NCBI RefSeq assembly: GCF_004798865.1
Contig: NW_025335641.1
Location: 8,714,479 to 8,778,478, forward strand
Length of the DNA: 64,000 nt
Reading direction: 5' to 3'
Source: Varanus komodoensis
Lineage: Eukaryota > Chordata > Lepidosauria > Squamata > Varanidae
The translations under genes were made by a program, and so were the position numbers. This document shows positions 44,800 to 55,829 of this stretch, piece by piece; positions within the stretch are counted from its first letter, which is position 1, and every line of letters starts with the position of its first letter. Below the pieces are notes generated by a model. The model was not told the DNA's origin, searched no databases, and worked only from the letters and a program-made list of their open reading frames with translations.

Positions 44800-46210
44800 T
44801 GGTGGCTGGCATATTATCGAGCATTTGCCATGACTCCCTCCTTCCCTCCCTCCCCGAGACCAGACCCATCGCTCCCTTTCCTTGCACTTGGATTTCCGAT
44901 AGCTCCGGGGTTGTCCCATTTCTGGGTCACCGGTGCAGCCCTTAAACCATGTAGTGGGCTCGGGTGGTGGAAAGCCCTGTTCAGAGAACCATTTTGTCAA
45001 GATCGCGAATAGAGAGGGCGCTCAGCTTTTTCACGATTAGTATTTTTAAGCTCCACAGCACTGCTAATCTTGTCTGTGTGAGTGAAATGGAATGGTGACA
45101 TTTTGTTTTTCTTTGGAAACAAAACCCTGACATGATAATCTCGTTGCATATAGATTGGTTCAAAGCTTGTGTTAGCCACTGATCAGTGGGCAGGATCCTG
45201 AAGGAGCCAATGGGTGATAATAGCCACACGCTAATCGTTCAAGCCAGAGAAAATGATGGGCTTGGGCATTTTGGACAGCAGATCGCATATTAAAATGGAG
45301 CAGTCATTGCCTGGTATTTTTGCTTAGGATGTTTCTCAAGACACTTGTCTAGAACTCCCACTTGATAAAAAATAAACCTGTTACTTTTATGGGGTTCCCC
45401 ACATATCTATCTATTATCTGTATTAAAGGAAAAACCAGAAATCTGAATAGTACACACCAGAAAAGCAGTGGAACATCTGCCTTCAAACCACTGTGTAGAA
45501 CTTGTAATGTCAGCTGACAAAAGCATTAGCATCATTTAATAATCCCTGACCATATTGAACAGATGAACAGAAAAGGGAGTGTGTGACCATTAGGGCTGGA
45601 TTATATACAGACACAAAGACACAGGACACATAAACTCATACACAGAAATGCAAGACCCTGCATAGAATTTTCCTTCTAGTCAACCTGCTGTTCCCCCTTC
45701 CCCCAAAAGTCAATATGAAGGCAGCAGAGATGAAAAATAACAATTCAGAATTTGTGATTAGGCCAACCAAATCTCCTAGGAAATTTTGAATGAAAAATTA
45801 AATGCACGAAACACTTTCTGCCCTTCAGGAATCTCTTTATTCTGTTACACAGGCATTTGCAGCCCTGTGTGTGTCTTCACAGTGATTTAAAAGTGTGGAA
45901 CCAACTTCTGCCCTAAAATAATCGAAACTGGTCTTCTCCCAACTTTTGAATGTTAAAATACAGTATGATTGATGACATGCTTTACTTGTTTCAGGCTTGA
46001 AATGAATTTTCATATACATACATGCACACAGACATGTGAGAATGGAAACATATACATACCAGTAAAGACTAGTTTTTACCTCTATTCTATGGAATAGAGT
46101 TTATTTATTTAGCAAATGACATTTTGTTGGCATTATGAGATGGCCCCCAAAGAAGTGTGTCTTTGACCATAAACATGTTTCCTGTTGATGCTTGTTAACT
46201 TAAGCAAAAG
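44800..46210. other. Intronic, no feature recognised
   Basis: About 1.4 kb after the CpG island. Only short frames and no clear repeat. A short CTAT run near 45407-45418 is the only low-complexity word. Confidence 0.4.
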
Positions 46211-46217
46211 ATGCTTA

Positions 46218-46312
46218 AAGCTGTAATCCTGTGCACACTTACTTGGAAATATGCCCTATTGAATGCCAAAGGATTTATGTCTGGGTTAACATGATTAGGA
46301 CTGCAGTGTAAG
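46218..46312. repeat. Palindromic MITE-like repeat (ACTTACTTGGAAATA family)
   Basis: The left arm CTGTAATCCTGTGCACACTTACTTGG and the right arm, read backwards as CTTACACTGCAGTCCTAATCATG, are imperfect inverted repeats around a CCCTATTGAATG centre. Half copies of this very common squamate repeat lie at 57262 and 58764. It encodes nothing. Confidence 0.65.
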
Positions 46313-47315
46313 TCACTTCTCTAAGTGTGTGAAGTACAGGTAAAACAAAAGAGAGATTGAGCCACTAATCACTGCAAAACATTTCATTATTTTTAAAACG
46401 TAGGTTTTAGATTGCATCCGACTTCATCAGATACATGGAATGGAATTTGTCACAGGCATGTAATAGGAGGTGGTAGACACCTTTTTTGACAGTGTCAGCA
46501 AAAAACTATAGACTTTCATACTGAAAACATCTTTTCTCTGATATTTGTGGGTTGTTATGGGAACCCTTTAGCAGGTCAGGATATTGGAAGTGTGCACTGC
46601 TATTTGCATAAAGATATATTTGATCCATCAGGAGTCCTCTATAGGCAATTTTGTTGGACTTAATGGCACCCATGTAAGTGAAGTACTACTAAACCAATGA
46701 TAGATACGGATGGATGGATCGTGTGAATGTACCTCCTCTGTATTACTTTGTTAATTAGGCTTTGTGAAATAAGACATAGGTATGTGTATGTGCAAAGTCT
46801 CAGGAAGGAGATGACCTGAGGGTGATGCTGTCTTTGCTGTCTCACCAGAATCCATCCAAAGACTTCCATGCTTGATCATCACTACATGGTGTGTGTTTGC
46901 AACACTGCATGACTGCATTATCCCAATTTGATTTGAAATGGGAGGTTTGGAAAGAGCTATTTATATTTTGTTTTAGGAGGAAGTCAGAGATATCCTGTTC
47001 TGTTCCTCTTTGAATGCCAAGGTGGGATTATGCCTAGGCTGTGCTGAGATTTGGCTGAAACCTGACCTGAATCAGGCCCCTCCTCACTGGTTCTGGTGCT
47101 TCTCGTGGTGAAGCAGTTCCTTTCAAAGCAGCCAGGCCTTCCTGCCGGGTTCTTTCATGAAGACTTGTGCAAACCTTGGGATTCAGGAAGGGTGAGAGAG
47201 TGCTTCCAAAAACAGCACCTTCTTTTATTTAAAGCAGGGCAGGAAACCTCTCTTGGGTTTACAGGAGACATGACAAAGGACAAGCAACCTGCCCAAAAGA
47301 TTGTGTACAAGATAG
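46313..47315. other. Intronic, no feature recognised
   Basis: About 1 kb with frames under 70 codons and no clear repeat. Confidence 0.4.
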
Positions 47316-47380
47316 CAGTGTGTGTGTCTGTGTGTGTGTGTGTGTGTGTGTAAGAAAGAGAGAGAGGGAGGGAGGGAGAG
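47316..47380. repeat. (GT)n-(GA)n compound microsatellite
   Basis: About 17 GT units with one interruption, followed by a GA/GGGA-rich purine run. Confidence 0.9.
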
Positions 47381-48289
47381 AATATGCCAAATAATTCCAT
47401 CAACTCCAAAGCTTTTGGCATCTGCAAAAAATGTTTCACAGCAATTCAGGCAAATGTGTTAACATCACAAATTAGGGCTGTAGGTCACGTGCGTGGGCGC
47501 CATTAAAGGTGCCCTTGGGAGCACCAGTGCTTATTGGCAGCAAGCTGCTTACACCTACTCTGAATGTTGATGGAGGATGGCTTGCTGTTGAACAACTGAC
47601 AGGTCCACCTTCTAATCTTAGATCATGTTCTGTCAGAAGCTTGGGGATGGCAAGGATAGAATTGTGAAATGGCCATTCTTTCAATGCTGGCGGGCTTCAG
47701 TGTGAAAAGCAAACAAACAAACAAAAAACAGTTTTTATTTATCATAACTCTTCAGCCTCTGCATCTTTCCTTCTCACACTTTAAAAGTCTCTTGCCTGGA
47801 GACAACTCTGATGGGTGCCATCCCCCCTCCACAAATTCAGGTGAGATAAAGGGAAGTGAAGGACTCCCCGCTGCAAACTTGAGGATTCCCTTTCCATATA
47901 AACTGCTGTTCCTACCTTTCTGAAACCTTTCAGCCTGCTTACTTGGGCCCACATCTGTGCTGTCTGCTACATTCAGAATAATTACATCCTTTCTCAGATA
48001 CCTGCATCTCTTTATCTGAAACATTTCAGCTTTGATCCCATCAGGAGGTGTAACTATTCCTGTAAATCTCATCTAATATTGCCAAGAAAAGAGGTATTGG
48101 CAGTTCCCTTCTAAAAGTAATTGTATCAATAAGTAAATAATCATAATATAAAGGCAAGCTGACACAGGAGGCCCCCATGTGGGGATTACAGCTGCCAAAT
48201 TTCAGGAAACAGCCGCAATGTTTCTGTGGTCTCCAAACTGATCAAGAATAAGGCCATTTTCCAAAGCTGTCATCCAAGTGAAGGTCCAA
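47381..48289. other. Intronic, no feature recognised
   Basis: About 900 bp; a short CAAA run near 47710-47722. Frames of 70-106 codons show no domain. Confidence 0.4.
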
Positions 48290-48499
48290 GTCAAATCTTG
48301 CAGTTGGAGCACACCTCTAATTAACTCAACCCACACATCCTGATAGATAGCATCAAGTTGATCTAGTCATAATGGCTAGAATCCATTGATGGATTGAATA
48401 CATAAAGGAAGCCACAAGGACAGGACCTTTGGAGGGCTTTCATTCATAAGGTTGCCGTAGGTCAGAGATGACTTGGTGGCCCATAACAACAACAACAAC
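48290..48499 (+). repeat. RTE/BovB-type 3' end, plus orientation
   Basis: GATCTAGTCATAATGGCTAG, GGACCTTTGGAGGGCTTTC and GGTTGCCGTAGGTCAGAGATG, then ACTTGGTGGCCCATAACAAC and an (AAC)n tail at 48485-48499, match the 3' region of RTE/BovB-type elements or a SINE using the same tail. No coding part is visible. Confidence 0.6.
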
Positions 48500-49944
48500 T
48501 ACAGATTGGAGGAAGCATGCCTTGGTATGTCAATTGCTGGTACCCTGAGTAAAAGGGTGATACTGTTGTATTTGTGTCCTGCTTGTGGACTTCCCAGAGG
48601 CATTGGGTTGCCTGCTGTGTGAACAGAATGCTGGGATAGATGGGTCTCTGGTCTGAAAGTGATGGTGCTTCCTTTGCTCTTAATCTGTATCCACATGACA
48701 TCTCCCTGGGGCAAGAATAAGATGGTTGGCCTGAAAGAAGGTCCTGAGTTCACCGTGATGGCAAAGCACTGCCTTAGGAGAGATGGTGCAGTGGTTGTTT
48801 CAACCACGGGGGTGTTATCCCATGTATTGGTACTTTGCATCTAAAGAGAGTTGACAGTACGAAAGAAGGAAGACATATAAGAAAAGACCTACTTTTAAAT
48901 GTCACAAATGTTAGCTGGAAGGCTATTTCACAAGATACAAGATAAATATGTTTAAGGCAATTTGGGGTCAAGTTAAATTCTGGTAATCCATTTCTGTTTA
49001 GCAATATCTTTTTAAAAATTGCCATTGAAAACCTTTTCTTCTTTATTAACTCTCCAAGTGTTCTATTAGAAGTAGGAAGTTCCATTCTTAATTCCTAGTA
49101 TATATTAAACAGAGTTCTGTCTGCAGCGTGAAGGCTATAAGAACTACAATGAGATAATTTTGGAAGCAATTCCATCATTAATCAGCAGCATCATGGAATT
49201 TGGGGACATAACTAATTACCTAATTTGGCATGTGTGTTTTCATTGTATTTCTTTTCATTGTTAGCTGAGTATTATATATTTACCAGCTAAAGTCCTGTGA
49301 AATTTGATGAAGGGAGGGAACGAGAATGCTTCCCCCACAAAATCAGCCATGACCAGCTCTACTTGCCACTCTCCTTTAAATTAGTCTAACCCTTCAGCCC
49401 ACAAAGATGTTTTCTAAGAGAGCAATCCTGTTGCCCCCAGATGTCACTGGAAGAGGCAGAGAATATACTCACCTCTGAGGTCAGAGACAGGACTCCCACT
49501 TCGAAAGGGGATTGAAGATCTGCCTCTTTGCAACCAGCATGGAATGACCTAAACTGGCTGGCCCGCAAGGCTGCAAAATGGATATTGGAGAGGGAGGACA
49601 GGAGGGTGTTCCAGTGGTTGGAGAGGGAAGGAGAGCAGACAAGCCACTGGGTGAGCTATTCTGGGTCTTTTCCAGTGTCATTCCCTCCCTCTGCAAAGTG
49701 TCCTTGTTAGATAGGGACAGGGATAAAACCCATTTAGCAAAATGATTGGAGGACAGGGAGGATAAGATAACCCCCCCTCCTTCCAACCCACCAGCTTCAG
49801 TCCAGGTGGATACAGGATACGTGGAAGCTTCTAACCCATAGGATTGTGCCCTAAGGCTGTTAGAAAAGGCTGGCCAAATGCTTGTCATTATGAGGGGCAA
49901 GTGTGAGTGTACATTGAGATTCTGTACAGCACCGCTTCATACTA
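48500..49944. other. Intronic, mostly unrecognised
   Basis: About 1.4 kb. ACCCATAGGATTGTGCCCTAAG at about 49836-49857 is the tip of the CATAGGATTGCACCCT MITE. Frames of up to 139 codons around 49481-49900 overlap on both strands and show no recognisable domain. Confidence 0.4.
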
Positions 49945-50360
49945 TACAAAGCGGAGCCCCAAAAACCCAGGAATTTATTTTTAAAAAATTCTGTATTTTT
50001 GCATGTTCAAACTTCAGTCACCTTCAAAGTACTCTCTGATGCAATGCACCTATCAAGATGTTTTTTCCAGTGCTCAAAACAGGTTTTGAACTCATCGATT
50101 TTGGTGCCTTTTAGTATTTCTGCCATTTTTTGTTTCACCTCTTCCACATTGGCAAAATGTTTCCCTTTGAGGACTATGTTTCATCTGGGAAACAAACAAA
50201 CAAACAAACAAAAATCTCACCGGGTGAGATTGGGTGACAAATGCCAGTTTTGGTCAGCAACTGCTGAATACTCCACTGAACAAAATTTCACCGCTGCATG
50301 TTGTTTGTGTAAATCAGCCATCATGAAATTGGCAAATATGCTGAAAGAGTCTCTTTAAAA
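49945..50360 (-). mobile_element. Mariner-type DNA transposon, 3' part with transposase C-terminus
   Basis: On the minus strand, from about 50150 down to the stop at 50007-50009, the frame reads FANVEEVKQKMAEILKGTKI and then DEFKTCFEHWKKHLDRCIAS, which matches the C-terminal signature of mariner transposases ('...F..CF..W.KR.DRCIA...'). Further upstream (50340-50215) diverged words correspond to the region around the last catalytic Asp ('YSPDLAPCDFF'), here SPNLTR with an internal stop. An (AAAC)n run at 50190-50213 breaks the frame. Downstream the A-rich 3' UTR ends in TATACAAAGCGGAGCCCC at about 49943-49960, a plausible terminal inverted repeat next to a TA. The 5' half is missing; the element is inactive. 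Confidence 0.65.
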
Positions 50361-51767
50361 CCTCTTCACTGAACCCGAATGCAGCCTCTCACAACAACCC
50401 AGCTGGGTACACTGGTGCAGGTGGATTCCTACAACACTCACCTAACTGGGGAAGCCTGCACTACAAGGGGCCCACCCGCCCAAAGATAATTCCTTTTGGG
50501 GTAGGGGGTCCCTGCTTTTATATCAAAGGCCAGGTCAGTATTAATGGCCCGCTTGGCAAATTCCATGTCAGCAATGGAATAAGCAACACCCCTTTACTTA
50601 CAGAGCAGGAGTAAAAGAACACACTGGGGCAGTATTTTTACTGCACACTTCAAGGGCTGCTGGCCTCTTTTTACCCCTCTCCTTTTCTCACTCTTTCACT
50701 ATCTCTGTTTCTCTCTTTGCACTAACTGCTTTCTCCCATTAGGGGCACTTTAGCTCAGTCTTGTCTGCTTAGTGGTGGGCCAGAGGGGCTATCAGAGCAG
50801 CTGCAAGGTGGCATGGGGATTTAGTTTCACTGGAGTCAGAACAAGCCAAAGTTCCCCTAGGCTCTACCTAAACAGGAAACTGTGCCTAAGCCAGAACTGA
50901 ACATTGGAAGCCCTTACTTTTCTCCTTTCACATGCAATGATGGAGTGAAGCACTCAAGCCTGGTGCTTGCTGTGAGTCACTCCCAGTCATCAAAGCCAAA
51001 AGTACACCTCCCATAAACCTGATGTTGTTCACCTTCGTTGAGAATTGAGAGAATTAAAGCCCAAATACATCTGGAGGTATTTCAGATGTATTTCCCTGAT
51101 AAAAACTGTTGTTTCTTTTAATCATCCACTGAACTTGGTGTGTATATTTGTGCAATAAAGAAGGCCAGAGAAGAAGATGTGGTTGAATGCATATCCTGCT
51201 GTGACCTACAATTTAACAGGGCAAAGGCATATTTGAAAATAAAAACGTAACAGCTGAAAATGACTGACTAAGCTGCCTCCTTGATTGCACTTTGTATGTG
51301 GATGCTATCATCAAGACCGTACTCTCCACCAACTGTTGAGTTAGTGCCAGGATGTAAGAGAGAAATAAGTTTCTTAGACATGTGAAGTTGAAATGCTGCA
51401 CTGCTTTTTCTGGAAGAAAATGTGTGCCCTGAGAGGTATGAAGAAGATGAACAGAAGTCCATTCCAACTGTGCAGAAGAAGTAGCTGAGAATTTTATTTT
51501 CTTTACTGATTGAAATACTTAATATCCAGAGGTCATAGTTATGTCAAGATATTTTTAGTATCCCTATTATGTCTTGAAATCTATTTTGGAGATAAGAGAA
51601 GTATATCCTTGTTCTACTCTTTCTTTCTCTCTCCTTTAAATGAGAACAGTGGGACAGGAATGGGATTCCCTATTATGACCTATTCACAACCTCCTATTTC
51701 TAGTAGCTCTAGTTCCTTTTTTAAATTCTTCCTTTTTTGACAGCTAAGGAATACATGTTACCCTAAT
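50361..51767. other. Intronic, no feature recognised
   Basis: About 1.4 kb. A pyrimidine-rich run near 50680-50715 and frames of up to 84 codons. No clear repeat. Confidence 0.4.
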
Positions 51768-51850
51768 CTATCCTTCCCCAACCTGTTATGTAGTCCAGTT
51801 ATGTTAGACTCCCATGATTCCTGGCCAACACGGTCATTTCAGAGCTCTCT
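51768..51850. repeat. Partial hAT-type MITE
   Basis: ATCCTTCCCCAACCTGTTATG and GACTCCCATGATTCCTGGCC are the left half of the 'ccttccccaacctggtgcc' MITE seen at 29466 and 35586. Confidence 0.55.
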
Positions 51851-53270
51851 GTTTATTGAGTAGCAATTTCCTAGAGCTCCACCCTGAAAGGCAAATGTCT
51901 TAATCTGATGCAAAATAATGGTTTGAGTTCACTGTCATTGTGAAATATTTTGTTACTTGTATCAAACAAGTTAACTGTGTACTCTAGCAAGCTCAAACTA
52001 GGTAGCTTCCAACTGTAAAGGGGTCAGCAAACTTTTTCTTGTTCAAGTCTGCATTACCTCAGTTGAAACTTGCCATGGTCCACAGTCCAGCGATGAGCAT
52101 AGTCCAAATCAAAAGCTTGAGTGACTGGAGCCAAAGGTGGACAGACTTATAGATGTGACTTCAATCATCGTTCAGTACTTGATGGGGGAAAGGACATCTG
52201 GATTCTGCTTTCCTAAGTTTTTCAAGGGCCTGCCCATAAGCTTTGTAGTTGGGTGTCAGAGTAGGAAAAGATCATATCTATAGTTTGGACCTTGGCTGGC
52301 AAAGAAGTGAGGCTTTGGGAAATGGAACATGATCTGCAACAAGTTTTCACTGAGAGGTCTGGAAGTCTCCAAGCATCCCACAGGGCAAAAGTTCTTCAAC
52401 CCTACGTTCATGGCATCTGCAGCCATGGCTGATGTGCAAGGTGTCCCCCCGCCTGCATTTCTCCTGCTTATTATTATTATTTTTTGCTTCTGAAGCTACT
52501 TAGAGCCATGATGGGGAAAACCAGGCATATCCCAGTATCTTTTCCCTAATGGGAGAATAGTGCTTCAGTGGGGGCAATTTAGACTGGAAAAACGGCATGA
52601 CGAACTGTTAAATCCACCTTTTCCTACCATGCTGCAGCCCCAAATCCCTCTCTTTTCCACAAAGTCCTTTGAAAAGAAATCAAAAGAAGTTTAAATAAAT
52701 GGAAGATCTGATCGTGGATTTCAAATCATTTCCTCTATTCCTGATGTGCAGGCATGAGTACTGTCGCTTATTAGCTGAGAACAGCCTCAGGCATGCCCAA
52801 GAGAGAGTTATCAACAGGTTAAGGGGAATCACTAGTTTTGCAGAAGTGCTAAACTTGAAGAAAAGAAGCTCCTAAGATGACAGGGAGGGACTCTAACGAA
52901 CCCCATGAAAATGGAGGGCAATGGCATAGAATATCTTGAAAGAAAACAGAAGAGTGGAACTCCACATGGAACCATTTTTTCTTTCAGACCCTATTTGTGT
53001 CTTAGCTAGTTCTGAGCTTTTAAAGGGAGCACTAAGAACTGCTGTATTGATATCTGTTGATAAAGATCAAGACGGAGGAATCATATTCTTAATAGCTAGT
53101 TGCAAGACTATCATTATTTCCCTATTTATTGCATGGATAACCCACTTTTATAGAGCAGAACTCCAGGCATTCACCTTCAGGCAGTGGAGAAACCCAACTT
53201 GCTTAGCTTAACCAAGGCGGCTGCATGATACCTTCACCCTGTTAAGACAAATTACATTAAAATTGCTTTA
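51851..53270. other. Intronic, mostly unrecognised
   Basis: About 1.4 kb. GGGGTCAGCAAACTTTTTC at about 52020-52038 resembles a hAT terminal inverted repeat, but no matching opposite end is found. No exon. Confidence 0.35.
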
Positions 53271-53480
53271 AAAACTCTCTTGATTATGTTTTCTTTTCTT
53301 CCCATCAAAGTAATCAACAGATGATTACAGTTGCAGTAAATAGCATCCACAGTTCTGTTTGCCTTGGAGGATTCCCTGCATGGAAAGGTTTCCTGTAAAT
53401 CAAGTGGTGTTGTTAATTTACACCTTAGCACAATTCAGATGTTATGAACAACAAGAGAGCAACTGAGCCCAGTTTATTGT
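53270..53480. promoter_or_regulatory. Candidate conserved noncoding block (speculative)
   Basis: Repeat-free intronic DNA with TTGATTATG, AAGTAATCAACAGATGATTACAG (paired TAATC/GATTA words) and GTTGTTAATTTACACC. Such clusters are common in developmental enhancers in first introns. Inference from composition only. Confidence 0.2.
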
Positions 53481-53521
53481 TTTGCTTTAAAATGGTAAAA
53501 TCTTTTATGAATGTGAAGCAC

Positions 53522-53609
53522 ATTTGCTATAAGTCCCTGTGTTCATTTGCATTAATGTAGATCCCTTAAAATGTGAGGTCCGCATTCTTTTCAGGGACTT
53601 ATAGCAAAT
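53522..53609. repeat. Inverted repeat, 18-bp perfect arms
   Basis: ATTTGCTATAAGTCCCTG at 53522-53539 is the exact reverse complement of CAGGGACTTATAGCAAAT at 53592-53609, separated by 52 bp. It could fold as a hairpin or cruciform. No transposon identity is evident. Confidence 0.85.
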
Positions 53610-53634
53610 CTCAAAGATACAAAGGGAGATTTGA

Positions 53635-53656
53635 TGATGATGATGATGATGATGAG
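53635..53656. repeat. (GAT)n microsatellite
   Basis: About seven GAT units; the histidine run in the reverse frame is an artefact. Confidence 0.95.
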
Positions 53657-54114
53657 ATTCCTGAAGAAAACATTTTGTTTGGGTTAATAGGTGCAAGTTT
53701 ACAAGCTACCTAACTTGTTTTAGGTAGCAAACAAGTACCTGGATATGAAATCAGTAATAGAACTGAATTTCTTGCATGGTGGACAGGACTGGTCTGCTGA
53801 CCACATTAAATGCAGTGAATGTCATACACACATGAGCATGCCTGTGGCAAATGGTGATAGGTTTTGCATAATAAGATTAATATTAAGATTATTCTTTCGG
53901 GCATAATTGTATGCATGGTTAGATATCAAAAAGTCCCACACATGCCAGCATTCTCTGGAAATTCTTGCATATGGTCTTGTGGTGAGTAAAATTTTCCTTG
54001 GCTTCATTTGGAACTGCCTGCTTGAACTTTTTTGGTCGAACATTTGGAAATAATTTTACCTGTTTCCTTAGTATTTTCTTTCAGCTTGTAATGTTGGTGC
54101 ATGCATGTTCTTAT
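53657..54114. other. Intronic, no feature recognised
   Basis: About 460 bp of AT-rich sequence with short frames only. Confidence 0.4.
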
Positions 54115-54430
54115 TTTATTTTATTTATTTATTTAGAATATTTATATGCTGTCCTGTCGTGAAGGACTCAGGCTGGCTTACATAAATAAATAAAAAATTA
54201 TATAAAACATAATACAAATGAATTTCAGATCCACCCTGGCTGCAGATTAAAACATATTAAACCAATATTAAAAGTTATTAAAATATTGTTGGAATAAAAA
54301 GGTCTTAACCTGGCGCCGAAAAACAAATAACGATGGCGCCAGGCAGACCTCTCTGGGGAGTGCATGCCATAGGTGCCCCAGGACAATGTAACTGGGCTTT
54401 AACTTCAGAAAGGGCTGCTTGGAAACTAAA
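54115..54430 (-). mobile_element. L2-type LINE 3' end, minus orientation
   Basis: ATTTTATTTATTTATTTAG, TATATGCTGTCCTGTCGTG and the A-rich 3' UTR are followed by AAAAGGTCTTAACCTGGCGCC, GATGGCGCCAGGCAGACC and TCTGGGGAGTGCATGCC. Read backwards, these are the ORF2 C-terminus and 3' UTR of the L2-type LINE (the 'GVHSPERSAWRH' class of segment is visible in reverse). 5'-truncated. Confidence 0.7.
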
Positions 54431-54689
54431 TCGCTCCCTCACCCCTATATCGATATTTCCAGGAAAAAATTAAGGTTTTGGAATGTGTGTCCATGTGTGC
54501 GTGTACATGTTTGCATGCATGTGCAATGGACAACACTGCATAAGGTATGATTTTGTTTAGCTGCTCTTCATTTTTTGTTTAAGATCTTTGCATTTTTGAT
54601 GAGATTTGATGGGACCTTATTGTATTTTATTGAATTATTTTAATGAACTGTTGAAAATCATCACCATCATCCTCACCACCCACCACCAT

Positions 54690-54910
54690 AATCTACTTAT
54701 TTATTTCATTATTTATCAGCCACCTTTTTGGACCAAGTCTGTCCATGGCAAGAAATCAGATCTAAACATATTATGGTTCCTTTATTATATTTATATCACG
54801 TCTTTTTTCCTTACAAGGAACTCAAGGCAGTTGACCCAATATCTCCCCCTAGTCTTCTATTCTCGAGCCTTAGCACGCCCATTTCTTTCAATCTCTCTGG
54901 CTAGAGTGCT
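54690..54910 (-). repeat. Decayed tRNA-derived SINE, minus orientation
   Basis: TTTATTTCATTATTTATCAGCC, AAGGAACTCAAGGCAGTTGACC and TTCAATCTCTCTGGCTAGAG resemble the reversed body and tail of the MIR/CORE-like SINE. Weak. Confidence 0.35.
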
Positions 54911-55235
54911 GTAGAAAGAGAATGCTGACTAGATAGAACTTTGGTCTCATCCAGCATCTTATGAGATCAACCAAGCTGTGACTGAAAAAAGTCAAACTAT
55001 AGTTGGAAAACTGTCAAATTGGGTGGTTAAATCCATTTGGAGCCTCATATGTTTAGTTAACACCAACAATGTGTCTTTCGAAAAACATAAAGCACCCAGC
55101 AACATAAGCATCATAGAAGTAGTTGCATTGTCTGAAAAATTAATTCTGTTTTCGTCCACCCCCAAATATGAAGAAGTTTCCATACAGTTGCACTACCCAC
55201 CATATTATATTTTCATATATTTGCAATTATTTGAA

Positions 55236-55472
55236 AGCCAGTGTGGTGCATTGGTTAAGTGTGTGGGTCTGGAACTCAGGCAACCTGGGTTCTAGTCCCC
55301 TCTCAGCCACGGAGCCAACTGGGTGACTTTGGGCTCATCACAGACTCCCAGCTCAGCCTACTTCTCAAGGTGGTTGTTGTGAGGATAAGACTGAGGGCAG
55401 AAAGACGTGTGAGCTGTTTTGAATTTTTAAAAAGAAAACAGATGGAATATAAATCTAATAAATAAATAAAAA
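55236..55472 (+). repeat. tRNA-derived SINE (MIR/CORE-like), near full length, plus
   Basis: Head AAAGCCAGTGTGGTGCATTGG and TTAAGTGTGTGGGTC (box A region), box B GGGTTCTAGTCCCC at about 55288, body GGGTGACTTTGGGCTCATC and GGTTGTTGTGAGGATAAGAC, and an (AAAT)n tail at 55455-55472. This is the best-preserved copy of the family in the window, in the sense orientation of PLPPR5. Confidence 0.85.
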
Positions 55473-55620
55473 TAATTTAGACATTTAGATAAAAACAAAG
55501 AGGTTACTAAACATCACTGTCCCTCAGAAATGTGTTCTTTTCTTAACATGGGAAAAAGAGATTATATTTTTTGTTCTTAGGTTTCAGAATTCATACTATT
55601 CCTTTGTCGTAGTGATCATA

Positions 55621-55826
55621 TGGGTAATGTATTATAAACATATATGTATTATAATCAAAGGGTGGAAGAAAGAACCAAAGAACTTTTCTGACATTTTAAA
55701 AAATGTCAGAAAAGTTCTTTGGTTAAAAGTTCTTTAAAAGTTTTTTTTTTAAATGTCAGAAAAGTTCTTTGGTTCTTTCTTCCACCCTTTGATTATAATA
55801 CATATATGTTTATAACACATTACCCA
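55621..55826. repeat. Long nested palindrome (76-bp arms, one mismatch)
   Basis: The 76 bases at 55621-55696 are the reverse complement of 55751-55826 except for one position near the outer end (TGGGTAATGTATTATA versus TGGGTAATGTGTTATA). Between them, 55701-55724 repeats the inner 24 bases of the right arm, so the left arm can also pair with it to give a tight 25-bp hairpin with almost no loop. AAAAGTTCTTT then occurs three times in a row of increasing distance (about 55710, 55725, 55760), and a T10 run precedes the right arm. The arms resemble no transposon end I know and no target duplication is seen, so fold-back copying is the likeliest origin. No coding content. Confidence 0.95.
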
Positions 55827-55829
55827 TCA

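Noticed and set aside
44161-45000. 279-codon minus-strand frame opposite PLPPR5 exon 1
   Set aside because: It mirrors the coding exon and GC-rich intron start, has low-complexity Arg-rich sequence and no recognisable family; best explained as antisense shadow.
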